From NCBI GenBank assembly GCA_964019695.1, contig OZ026527.1:79464831-79528830 (forward strand): a stretch of DNA of 64,000 bases, in the 5' to 3' direction. Source of the stretch: Loripinus fragilis (Eukaryota > Mollusca > Bivalvia > Lucinida > Lucinidae). This document shows, one piece after another, positions 38,571 to 51,486 of the stretch (position 1 is its first letter; each line of letters begins with the position of its first letter). The notes under the pieces are model-generated. The model saw nothing but the letters and a program-made list of their open reading frames with translations, was not told the DNA's origin and made no database searches. The position numbers were made by a program, and so were the translations under genes.

Positions 38571-41500
38571 CGCTGTCTAATACAGAGATAAAGGTAGTGA
38601 TGATATGGCAAAAAGATAATCCAGATCAGACTTTTCTGCAGGAAAGTCTGATCTGTGCTGTCACTTTTTGCCACCTTAACATTACCTTTTAAAACAACTT
38701 ATCTTACCTGAGGAAATAGAATAACACAGTTCAGACCACTCCTGAAGGAACAGTCTGATCTGTTTTACACTATTCTTCTTAGGCAAGGTAATGTGGGCAA
38801 GATAAGGTGTGTAAAAGGTTTTTATTGAGGTGGCAAAGAGTATAAACACTGATCAGACTGCTCTTTAAGTAAGTCTCCTCTGTGTTTAAAATATTTGCCA
38901 TTTCAACAATACCATCGAAACACCTTATAGTGCCTGAGCAAATAGTAAACCCAGATGGGACTGTTCCTAATGGATAGTATGATCAGTGTTTTCACTATTG
39001 GCCATTTTAATACTACCAGATAAGCACCTTATTATGCCTATGCAAATAAATGCAAACCCAGATCAGACCCCTCCTAAAGGAATGGTCTGATCAATGTTTT
39101 CATTATTTGCTCAAACATAATGAGTTGTGTGAAAGATAGTCTTTATATGGCAAATAGTGTAAACAATGGTCAGAATGCTTTTGATGGAATGGTCTGATCT
39201 AAGTTAGCACTATATGCTCAGGAAAATTGCAATCTAATGCATTCGCTGTCTGATACAGAGTTTAAAGGTTGTGATGATATGGCAAAAAGATAACCCAGAA
39301 CAGACAGCTCCCAAAGGAAAATCTGATCTGTGTTGTCACTATTTGCCACCATAACATGACCTTTTAAAACAACTTATCCTGTCTGAGGAAATAGAATAAC
39401 ACAGATCAGACCACTCCTGAAGGAACAGTCTGATCTGTTTTACACTATTCTTCTTAGGCAAGGCAATGTGGGCAAGATAAGGTGTGTAAAAGGTTTCCAT
39501 TGAGGTGGCAAAGAGTATAAACACTGATCAGACTGCTCTTTAAGTAAGTCTCCTCTGTGTTTAAAATATTTGCCATTTCAACAATACCTTCTAAACACCT
39601 TATAGTGCCTGAGCAAATAGTTAACGCAGATTGGACCGTTCCTGATGGATAGTATGATCAGTGTTTTCACTATTGGCCATTTTAATACTACCAGATAAGC
39701 ACCTTATTATGCTTATGCAAATAAATGCAAACCCAGATCAGCCCCTCCTTAAGGACTGGTCTGCTCAATGTTTTCATTATTTGCTCAAACATGATGAGCT
39801 GTGAGAAAGATAGTCTTTATATGACAAATAGTGTAAACAATGGTCAGAATGCTCTTGATGGAATTGTCTGATCTAAGTTAGCACTATATGCTCAGGAAAA
39901 TTGCCATCTATTGCATTCGCTGTCTAATACAGAGATAAAGGTAGTGATGATATGGCAAAAAGATAATCCAGATCAGACTTTTCTGAAGGAAAGTCTGATC
40001 TGTGTTGTCACTATTTGCCACCATAACATGACCTTTTAAAACAACTTATCCTGTCTGAGGAAATAGAATAACACAGATCAGACCACTCCTGAAGGAACAG
40101 TCTGATCTGTTTTACACTATTCTTCTTAGGCAAGGCAATGTGGGCAAGATAAGGTGTGTAAAAGGTTTCCATTGAGGTGGCAAAGAGTATAAACACTGAG
40201 CAGACTGCTCTTTAAGTAAGTCTCCTCTGTGTTTAAAATATTTGCCATTTCAACAATACCTTCTAAACACCTTATAGTGCCTGAGCAAATAGTTAACGCA
40301 GATTGGACCGTTCCTGATGGATAGTATGATCAGTGTTTTCACTATTGGCCATTTTAATACTACCAGATAAGCACCTTATTATGCTTATGCAAATAAATGC
40401 AAACCCAGATCAGCCCCTCCTTAAGGACTGGTCTGCTCAATGTTTTCATTATTTGCTCAAACATGATGAGCTGTGAGAAAGATAGTCTTTATATGACAAA
40501 TAGTGTAAACAATGGTCAGAATGCTCTTGATGGAATTGTCTGATCTAAGTTAGCACTATATGCTCAGGAAAATTGCCATCTATTGCATTCGCTGTCTAAT
40601 ACAGAGATAAAGGTAGTGATGATATGGCAAAAAGATAATCCAGATCAGACTTTTCTGAAGGAAAGTCTGTTCTGTGCTGTCACTATTTGCCACCTTAACA
40701 TTACCTTTTAAAACAACTTATCTTACCTAAGGAAATAGAATAACACAGTTCAGACCACTCCTGAAGGAACAGTCTGATCTGTTTTTACACTATTCTTCTT
40801 AGGCAAGGTAATGTGGGCAAGATAAGGTGTGTAAAAGGTTTTTATTGAGGTTGCAAAGAGTATAAACACTGATCAGACTGCTCTTTAAGTAAGTCTCCTC
40901 TGTGTTTAAAATATTTGCCATTTCAACAATACCATCTAAACACCTTATAGTGCCTGAGCAAATAGTAAACCCAGATGGGACTGTTCCTGATGGATAGTAT
41001 GATCAGTGTTTTCACTATTGGCCATTTTAATACTACCAGATAAGCACCTTATTATGCCTATGCAAATAAATGCAAACCCAGAACAGAACCCTCCTATAGG
41101 AATGGTCTGATCAATGTTTTCATTATTTGCTCAAACATGATGAGTTGTGTGAAAGATAGTCTTTATATGGCAAATAGTGTAAACAATGGTCAGAATGCTC
41201 TTGATGGAATGGTCTTATCTAAGTTAGCACTATATGCTCAGGAAAATTGCAATCTAATGCATTCGCTGTCTGATACAGAGTTTAAAGGTTGTGATGATAT
41301 GGCAAAAAGATAACCCAGAACAGACAGCTCCCAAAGGAAAGTCTGATCTGTGTTGTCACTATTTGCCACCATAACATGACTTTTGAAAACAACTTATCCT
41401 GTCTGAGGAAATAGAATAACATAGATCAGACCACTCCTGAAGGAACAGTCTGATCTGTTTTTACACTATTCTTCTCCGGCAAGGTAAGGTGGGCAAGGTA

Positions 41501-42183
41501 AGGTGTGTAAAAGGTTTCCCTTGAGGTGGCAAAGAGTATAAACACTGATCAGACTGCTCTTTAAGTAAGTCTCCTCTGTGTTTACAATATTTGCCATTTC
41601 AACAATACCTTCTAAACACCTTATAGTGCCTGAGCAAATAGTTAACGCAGATTGGACGGTTCCTGATGGATAGTATGACCAGTGTTTTCACTATTGGCCA
41701 TTTAAATACTACCAGATAAGCACCTTATTATGCTTATGCAAATAAATGCAAATCCAGATCAGACCCCTCCTTAAGGAATGGTCTGATCAATGTTTTCATT
41801 ATTTGCTCAAACATGATGAGCTGTGAGAAAGATAGTCTTTATATGGCAAATAGTGTAAACAATGGTCAGAATGCTCTTGATGGAATTGTCTGATCTAAGT
41901 TAGCACTATATGCTCAGGAAAATTGCCATCTATTGCATTCGCTGTCTAATACAGAGTTTAAAGGTAGTGATGATATGGCAAAAAGATAATCCAGATCAGA
42001 CTTTTCTGAAGGAAAGTCTGATCTGTGCTGTCACTATTTGCCACCCTAACATTACCTTTTAAAACAACTTATCTTACCTTAGGAAATAGAATAACACAGT
42101 TCAGATCACTCCTGAAGGAACAGTCTGCTCTGTTTTTACACTATTCTTCTTAGGCAAGGTAATGTGGGCAAGATAAGGTGTGT

Positions 42184-43722
42184 TCGATATCTTGAATTAA
42201 AAGTAAAAAATAAGAGGAAGGGGATATATATTTTTGAATTAGCTTTATGTAATGTTGTTCCTTTATTCCCTTTTTGCCCCCGCTCACTGGGGCCATAGAA
42301 ATAGGTGGGCTGCCTAGTGCCTCTGTGGCAGAGCTGTTTGTATCATGAATACAGCAGGGCTTAGGTTTACAAGTCAGGTAGAAGTCCTTCAAATTCAGAG
42401 GCAACAGTTACAGAGCAATAACCTGAAGCCAAGTTAGATGTCAACTGAGTAAATGACCGTGAAGTTTACATATTGGGTATGACCACAATAGACATGCATA
42501 CTGGATTAATATATCTACTCCACAATATATTGTTCCAGTGTGCTGCTATGTGGAAATCTTCATGAGTAGAAGGTACAGCCATGAACATATTAGGCTGACC
42601 ATATATGCGGTAAGGGTACTGCTCCTGACTGTTTAATCTCAAGAAGAGCATCTTTAAATTTGCTTTTCTCTTCTAAGTCTAATTTAAATATTTTTTAAAT
42701 ACAAGGGTCTGGTAAGCAGTTTGTTGATGACTACTCACTGCCAGTAGTCATATTATGCTGTGACTGCGAATTAGGGTTGCTAGTGCAGTAATTCAGAAAT
42801 AGCAAAATGAATACCCCTTAAAATTGCCAAATGGGCATCTTAAAATGCTTTTCTCTTCCTTCTCTGATTTTAAGGGGTTAGTTGTCTATTTCAAGGGTCT
42901 GGATAACAGTTTGTGGGCATTTCCTCAAAGCCATTGGTCTTAATATGCTGTAACTATATATTGGCAATGTGTATAAAAGTAAGAAAGAGGGCAAATATCA
43001 GGAATTGATACAATCAGGCACCACACCAGACCCATAATACCAATGGGAAAGTGTAACCCTAATCTGACTACCATATAGGCAGGCAGTATGGATTCTGTAA
43101 TTATTTCTGAAACTTCACATTTTTTCTTGGACTTCCATTGTGAATAAGGTAAGGGAATAGTGAAAAGATTTATTTAAATATAATTTTGTCATATTAATTC
43201 ACTCCTTTTAAACCTTTTACCATAATATCTTGAATTAAAAGTCAAAAATAAGAGGAAGGGGATATACATTTTTGAATTAGCTTTATGTAATGTTATTCCT
43301 TTATTCCCTTTTTGCCCCCGCTCACTGGGGCCATAGAAATAGGTGGGCTGCCTTGTGCCTCTGTGGCAGAGCTGCTTGTATCATGAATATAGCAGGGCTT
43401 AGGTTTACAAGTCAGGTAGAAGTCCTTCAAATTCAGAGGCAACATTTACAGAGCAATAACCTGAAGCCAAGTTAGATGTCAACTAAGTACATGACCGTGC
43501 AGTTTACATATTGGGTATGACCATAATAGACATGCATACTGGATTAATATATCTACTCCACAATATATTGTTCTAGTGTACTGCCATGTGGAAATATTCA
43601 CGAGTAGAAGGTGCAGCCATGAACATATTAGACTGACCATATATGCGGTTAGGGTACTGCTCTTGACTGTTTAATCTCAAGAAAAGCATCTTTAAATTTG
43701 CTTTTCTCTTCTAAATCTGATT
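42184..43722. repeat. Two further B units between C1 and C2
   Basis: Marker GCCCCCGCTCACTGG is at 42276 and 43314 (1038 bp apart). The left unit shares private variants with the third B unit ('ttccagtgt', 'gaaatcttcatg', 'ggatatatattttt'). The right one shares variants with the fifth ('gtgcagccatgaac', 'ggttagggtactgc'). C1 stops at 42183 directly after 'gataaggtgtgt'. Confidence 0.9.
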
Positions 43723-46700
43723 TAAAGATTTTAAAGTTAGTGATGATATGGCAAAAAGATAATCCAGATCAGACGGCTCCTGAAGGAAAATCTGATCTGT
43801 GATATCACTACTTGCCACCTTAACATTATCTCTGATAACAACTTATCTTACCTGAGGAAATAGAATAACACAGTTCAGACCACTCCTGAAGGAGCAGTCT
43901 GATCTGTTTTTACACAATTCTTCTCTGGCAAGGTAAGGTGGGCAAGATAAGGTGTGTAAAAGGTTTCCCTTGAGGTGGCAAAGAGTATAAACACTGAGCA
44001 GACTGCTCTTTTAAGTAAGTCTCCTCTGTGTTTACAATATTTGCCATTTTAACAATACCTTTTAAAAACCTTATAGTGCCTGAGCAAATAGTTAACGCAG
44101 ATTGGACCGTTCCTGATGGATAGTATGATCAGTGTTTTCACTATTGGTCATTTTAATACTACCAGATAAGCACCTTATTATGCTTGTGCAAATAAATGCA
44201 AACCCAGATCAGACCCCTCCTAAAGGAATGGTCTGATCAATGTTTACATTATTTGCTCAAAAATGATGAGCTGTGAGAAAGATAGTCTTTATATGGCAAA
44301 TAGTGTAATCAATGGTCAGAATGCTCTTGATGGAATGGTCGGATCTAAGTTAGCACTATATGCTCAGAAAAATTGCAATCTAATGCATTCGCTGTCTGAT
44401 ACAGAGTTTAAAGGTAGTGATGATATGGCAAAAAGATAATCCAGATAAGACTTTTCTGAGGGAAAGTCTGATCTGTGCTGACAATATTTGCCACCTTAAC
44501 ATTACCTTTAAAAACAACTTATCTTACCTGAGGAAATAGAATAACACAGTTCAGACCACTCCTGAAGGAACAGTCTGATCTGTTTTACACTATTCTTCTT
44601 AGGCAAGGTAATGTGGGCAAGATAAGGTGTGTAAAAGGTTTCCATTGAGGTGGCAAAGAGTATAAACACTGATCAGACTGCTCTTTAAGTAAGTCTCCTC
44701 TGTGTTTAAAATATTTGCCATTTCAACAATACCATCGAAACACCTTATAGTGCCTGAGCAAATAGTAAACCCAGATGGGACTGTTCCTGATGGATAGTAT
44801 GATCAGTGTTTAAACTATTGGCCATTTTAATACTACCAGATAAGCACCTTATTATGCCTATGCAAATAAATGCAAACCTAGATCAGACCCCTCCTAAAGG
44901 AATGGTCTGATCAATGTTTTCATTATTTGCTCAAACATGATGAGTTGTGTGAAAGATAGTCTTTATATGGCAAATAGTGTAAACAATGGTCAGAATGCTC
45001 TTGATGGAATGGTCTGATCTAAGTTAGCACTATATGCTCAGGAAAATTGCAATCTAATGCATTCGCTGTCTGATACAGAGTTTAAAGGTTGTGATGATAT
45101 GGCAAAAAGATAATCCAGAACAGACAGCTCCCGAAGGAAAATCTGATCTGTGTTGTCACTATTTGCCACCATAACATGACCTTTGAAAACAACTTATCCT
45201 GTCTGAGGAATTAGAATAACACAGATCAGACCACTCCTGAAGGAACAGTCTGATCTGTTTTTACACTATTCTCCGGCAAGGTAAGGTGGGCAAGGTAAGG
45301 TGTGTAAAAGGTTTCCCTTGAGGTGGCAAAGAGTATAAACACTGATCAGACTGCTCTTTTAAGTAAGTCTCCTCTGTGTTTACAATATTTGCCATTTTAA
45401 CAATACCTTCTAAACACCTTATAGTGCCTGAGCAAATAGTTAACGCAGATTGGACCGTTCCTGATGGATAGTATGATCAGTGTTTTCACTATTGGCCATT
45501 TTAATACTACCAGATAAGCACCTTATTATGCTTATGCAAATAAATGCAAACCCAGATCAGCCCCTCCTTAAGGAATGGTCTGCTCAATGTTTACATTATT
45601 TGCTCAAACATGATGAGCTGTGAGAAAGATAGTCTTTATATGACAAATAGTGTAAACAATGGTCAGAATGCTCTTGATGGAATTGTCTGATCTAAGTTAG
45701 CACTATATGCTCAGGAAAATTGCCATCTATTGCATTCGCTGTCTAATACAGAGTTTAAAGGTAGTGATGATATGGCAAAAAGATAATCCAGAACAGACTT
45801 TTCTGAAGGAAAGTCTGATCTGTGCTGTCACTATTTGCCACCTTAACATTACCTTTTAAAACAACTTATCTTACCTAAGGAAATAGAATAACACAGTTCA
45901 GACCACTCCTGAAGGAACAGTCTGACCTGTTTTTACACTATTCTTCTTAGGCAAGGTAATGTGGGCAAGATAAGGTGTGTAAAAGGTTTTTATTGAGGTG
46001 GCAAAGAGTATAAACACTGATCAGACTGCTCTTTTAAGTAAGTCTCCTCTGTGTTTAAAATATTTGCCATTTCAACAATACCATCTAAACACCTTATAGT
46101 GCCTGAGCAAATAGTAAACCCAGATGGGACTGTTCCTGATGGATTGTTTGATCAGTATTTTCACTATTGGCCATTTTAATGCTACCAGATAAGCACCTTA
46201 TTATGCCTATGCAAATAAATGCAAACCCAGATCAGAACCCTCCTAAAGGAATGGTCTGATCAATGTTTTCATTATTTGCTCAAACATGATGAGTTGTGTG
46301 AAAGATAGTCTTTATATGGCAAATAGTGTAAACAATGGTCAGAATGCTCTTGATGGAATGGTCTTTATCTAAGTTAGCACTATATGCTCAGGAAAATTGC
46401 AATCTAATGCATTCGCTGTCTGATACAGAGTTTAAAGGTTGTGATGATATGGCAAAAAGATAACCCAGAACAGACAGCTCCCAAAGGAAAGTCTGATCTG
46501 TGTTGTCACTATTTGCCACCATAACATGACCTTTGAAAACAACTTATCCTGTCTGAGGAAATAGAATAACACAGATCAGACCACTCCTGAAGGAACAGTC
46601 TGATCTGTTTTTACACTATTCTTCTCCGGCAAGGTAAGGTGGGCAAGGTAAGGTGTGTAAAAGGTTTCCCTTGAGGTGGCAAAGAGTATAAACACTGATC

Positions 46701-49700
46701 AGACTGCCCTTTTAAGTAAGTCTCCTCTGTGTTTACAATATTTGCCATTTTAACAATACCTTCTAAACACCTTATAGGGCCTGAGCAAATAGTTAACGCA
46801 GATTGGACCGTTCCTGATGGATAGTATGATCAGTGTTTTCACTATTGGCCATTTTAATACTACCAGATAAGCACCTTATTATGCTTATGCAAATAAATGC
46901 AAACCCAGATCAGACCCCTCCTTAAGGAATGGTCTGATCAATGTTTACATTATTTGCTCAAACATGATGAGCTGTGAGAAAGATAGTCTTTATATGGCAA
47001 ATAGTGTAAACAATGGTCAGAATGCTCTTGATGGAATTGTCTGATCTAAGTTAGCACTATATGCTCAGGAAAATTGCCATCTATTGCATTCGCTGTCTAA
47101 TACAGAGTTTAAAGGTAGTGATGATATGGCAAAAAGATAATCCAGATCAGACTTTTCTGCAGGAAAGTCTGATCTGTGCTGTCACTATTTGCCACCTAAA
47201 CATTACCTTTTAAAACAACTTATCTTACCTTAGGAAATAGAATAACACAGTTCAGACCATTCCTGAAGGAACAGTCTGATCTGTTTTTGCACTATTCTTC
47301 TTAGGCAAGGTAATGTGGGCAAGATAAGGTGTGTAAAAGGTTTTTATTGAGGTGGCAAAGAGTATAAACACTGATCAGACTGCTCTTTAAGTAAGTCTCC
47401 TCTGTGTTTAAAATATTTGCCATTTCAACAATACCATCGAAACACCTTATAGTGCCTGAGCAAATAGTAAACCCAGATGAGACTGTTCCTGATGGATAGT
47501 TTGATCAGTGTTTCACTATTGGCCATTTTAATACTACCAGATAAGCACCTTATTATGCCTATGCAAATAAATGCAAACCCAGATCAGACCCCTCCTAAAG
47601 GAATGGTCTGATCAATGTTTTCATTATTTGCTCAAACATGATGAGTTGTGTGAAAGATAGTCTTTATATGGCAAATAGTGTAAACAATGGTCAGAATGCT
47701 CTTGATGGAATGGTCTTATCTAAGTTAGAACTATATGCTCATGAAAATTGCAATCTATTGCATTCGCTGTCTGATACAGAGTTTAAAGGTTGTGATGATA
47801 TGGCAAAAAGATAACCCAGAACAGACAGCTCCCAAAAAAAAGTCTGATCTGTGTTGTCATTATTTGCCACCATAACATGACCTTTGAAAACAACTTATCC
47901 TGTCTGAGGAAATAGAATAACACAGATCAGACCACTCCTGAAGGAACAGTCTGATCTGTTTTTACACTATTCTTCTCCGGCAAGGTAAGGTGGGCAATGT
48001 AAGGTGTGTAAAAGGTTTCCCTTGAGGTGGCAAAGAGTATAAACACTGATCAGACTGCTCTTTTAAGTAAGTCTCCTCTGTGTTTACAATATTTGCCATT
48101 TTAACAATACCTTCTAAACACCTTATAGTGCCTGAGCAAATAGTTAACGCAGATTGGACCGTTCCTGATGGATAGTATGATCAGTGTTTTCACTATTGGC
48201 CATTTTAATACTACCAGATAAGCACCTTATTATGCCTTTGCAAATAAATGCAAACCCAGATCAGACCCCTCCTTAAGGAATGGTCTGATCAATGTTTACA
48301 TTATTTGCTCAAACATGATGAGCTGTGAGAAAGATAGTCTTCATATGGCAAATAGTGTAGACAATGGTCAGAATGCTCTTGATGGAATTGTCTGATCTAA
48401 GTAAGCACTATATGCTCAGGAAAATTGCCATCTATTGCATTCGCTGTCTAATACAGAGTTTAAAGGTAGTGATGATATGGCAAAAAGATAATCCAGATCA
48501 GACTTTTCTGCAGGAAAGTCTGATCTGTGCTGTCACTATTTGCCACCTTAACATTACCTTTTAAAACAACTTATCTTACCTTAGGAAATAGAATAACACA
48601 GTTCAGACCATTCCTGAAGGAACAGTCTGATCTGTTTTTACACTATTCTTCTTAGGCAAGGTAATGTGGGCAAGATAAGGTGTGTAAAAGGTTTCCCTTG
48701 AGGTGGCAAAGAGTATAAACACTGATCAGACTGCTCTTTCAAGTAAGTCTCCTCTGTGTTTACAATATTAGCCATTTTAACAATACCTTTTAAACACTTT
48801 ATAGTGCCTGAGCAAATAGTTAACGCAGATTGGACCGTTCCTGATGGATAGTATGATCAGTGTTTTCACTATTGGCCATTTTAATACTACCAGATAAGCA
48901 CCTTATTATGCTTCTGCAAATAAATGCAAACCCAGATCAGACCCCTCCTTAAGGAATGGTCTGATCAATGTTTACATTATTTGCTCAAAAATGATGAGCT
49001 GTGAGAAAGATAGTCTTTATATGGCAAATAGTGTAAACAATGGTCAGAATGCTCTTGATGGAATGGTCTGATCTAAGTTAGCACTATATGCTCAGGAAAA
49101 TTGCAATCTAATGCATTCGCTGTCTGATACAGAGTTTAAAGGTTGAGATGAAATGGCAAAAAGATAACCCAGAACAGACAGCTCACGAAGGAAAGTCTGA
49201 TCTGTGCTGTCACTATTTGCCACCTTAACATTACTATTTAAAACAACTTATCTTACCTGAGGAAATAGAATAACACAGATCAGACCACTCCTGAAGGAAC
49301 AGTCTGATCTGTTTTTACACTATTCTTCTCCGGCAAGGTAAGGTGGGCAAGATAAGGTGTGTAAAAGGTTTTTATTGAGGTGGCAAAGAGTATAAACACT
49401 GATCAGACTGCTCTTTTAAGTAAGTCTCCTCTGTGTTTACAATATTTGCCATTTTAACAATACCTTTTAAACACCTTATAGTGCCTGAGCAAATAATTAA
49501 TGCAGATTGGACTGTTCCCGATGGATAGTATGATCAGTGTTTTCACTATTGGCCATTTTAATACTACCAGAAAAGCACCTTATTATGCTTGTGCAAATAA
49601 ATGCAAACCCAGATCAGACCCCTCCTTAAGGAATGGTCTGATCAATGTTTTCATTATTTGCTCAAAAATGATGAGCTGTGAGAAAGATAGTCTTTATATG

Positions 49701-51486
49701 GCAAATAGTGTAATCAATGGTCAGAATGCTCTTGATGGAATGGTCGGATCTAAGTTAGCACTATATGCTCAGGAAAATTGTCATCTATTGCATTCACTGT
49801 CTAATACAGAGTTTAAAGGTAGTGATGATATGGCAAGAAGATAATCCAGATCAGACTTTTCTGAAGGAAAGTCTGATCTGTGCTGTCACTATTTGCCACC
49901 TTAACATTACCTTTTAAAACAACTTATCTTACCTGAGGAAATAGAATAACACAGTTCAGACCACTCCTAAAGGAACAGTCTGATCTGTTTTTGCACTATT
50001 CTTCTAAGGCAAGGTAAGGTAGACAAGATAAGGTGTATAAAAGGTTTTTATTGAGGTGGCAAAGAGTATAAACACTGATCAGACTGCTCTTTAAGTAAGT
50101 CTCCTCTGTGTTAAAATATTTGCCATTTCAACAATACCATCGAAACACCTTATAGTGCCTGAGCAAATAGTAAACCCAGATGGGACTGTTCCTAATGGAT
50201 TGTTTGATCAGTGTTTTCACTATTGGCCATTCTAATACTACCAGATAAGCACCTTATTATGCCTATGCAAATAAATGCTGCAAACCCAGATCAGATCCCT
50301 CCTAAAGGAATGGTCTGATCAATGTTTTCATTATTTGCTCAAACATGATGAGTTGTGTAAAAGATAGTCTTTATATGGCAAATAGCGTAAACAATGGTCA
50401 GAATGCTCTTCATGGAATTGTCTGATCTAAGTTAGCACTATATGTCTAGGAAAATTGCTATCTAATGCATTCGCTGTCTGATACAGAGTTTAAAGGTTGT
50501 GATGATATGTCAAAAAGATAACCCAGATCAGACAGCCCCTAAAGGAAAATCTGATCTGCGTTGTCACTATTTGCCACTTCAACATTACCTTTGAAAACAA
50601 ATTATCGTGTCTGAGGAAATAGAGTAACACAGATCAGACCACTCCTGAAGGAACAGTCTGATCTGTTTTTACACTATTCTTCTCCGGCATGGTAAGGTGG
50701 GCAAGATAAGGTGTGTAAAAGGTTTCCATTGAGGTGGCAAAGAGTATAAACACTGATCAGACTGCTCTTTAAGTAAGTCTCCTCTGTGTTTACAATATTT
50801 TCCATTTCAACAATACCTTCTAAACACCTTATAGTGCCTGAGCAAATAGTTAACGTAGATTGGACCATTCCTGATGGATAGTATGATCAGTGTTTTCACT
50901 ATTGGCCATTTTAATACTACCAGATAAGCACCTTATTATGCTTATGCAAATATATGCAAACCCAGATCAGACCCCTCCTTAAGGAATGGTCTGATCAATG
51001 TTTTCATTATTTGTTCAAACATGATGAGTTGTGTGAAAGATAGTCTTTATATGGCAAATAGTGTAAACAATGGTCAGAATGCTCTTGATGGAATGGTCGG
51101 ATTTAAGTTAGCTCTATATGCTCAGGAAAACTGCAATCTAATGCATTTGCTGTCTGATACAGAGTTTAAAAGTAGTGATGATATGGCAAAAAGATAATCC
51201 AGATCAGACGGCTCCTGAAGGAAAATCTGATCTGTGTTTTACTATTTGCCATTTTAACACTACCTTTGTAGCGCTTTGTTATGTTTGTACAAATAGACTA
51301 AACACTGTTCAGATTACTCCTAAAGGAACAGTCCGATTAGTGTTTACATTATTTATTCAGGCATAATGAGGTGTGTGAAATAGTCTTTAAATGGGAAATA
51401 GTGTAAACAATGATCAGCTCCTCCTGGAATTGTCTGGTCTTAGTATGCACTATTTGCTCATGCCACTATTTGCTCATGCAAATTGA
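43723..51486. repeat. Array C2: palindromic satellite, ~675-bp monomer (~11.5 copies)
   Basis: Marker GCATTCGCTGTCT (or a close variant) is at 44385, 45059, 45732, 46409, 47086, 47760, 48437, 49113, 49790, 50467 and 51143. It has the same six-module palindromic monomer as C1. The last monomer is diverged from about 51240 and ends in degenerate modules before array D. ORFs such as 49500-49844 (114 codons) are repeat artefacts. Confidence 0.95.

Larger units (their letters stand above)
31373..42183. repeat. Array C1: palindromic satellite, ~674-bp monomer (~16 copies)
   Basis: The marker GCATTCGCTGTCT is at 32031, 32705, 33380, 34055, 34732, 35407, 36081, 36755, 37427, 38101, 38566, 39239, 39913, 40585, 41259 and 41935. 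Spacing is 672-677 except one of 465. Each monomer holds six modules of about 112 bp, each an imperfect palindrome. In the monomer 32705-33379 the modules lie near 32746-32815, 32847-32927, 32973-33043, 33080-33146, 33183-33253 and 33289-33360. ORFs of 61-82 codons in it recur with the repeat and have no protein features. Confidence 0.95.

Noticed and set aside
31373..51486. CENP-B-box-like motif in satellite C (TTCGCTGTCT region)
   Set aside because: The match breaks after TTCG; the CGGG half is missing in every monomer I checked.
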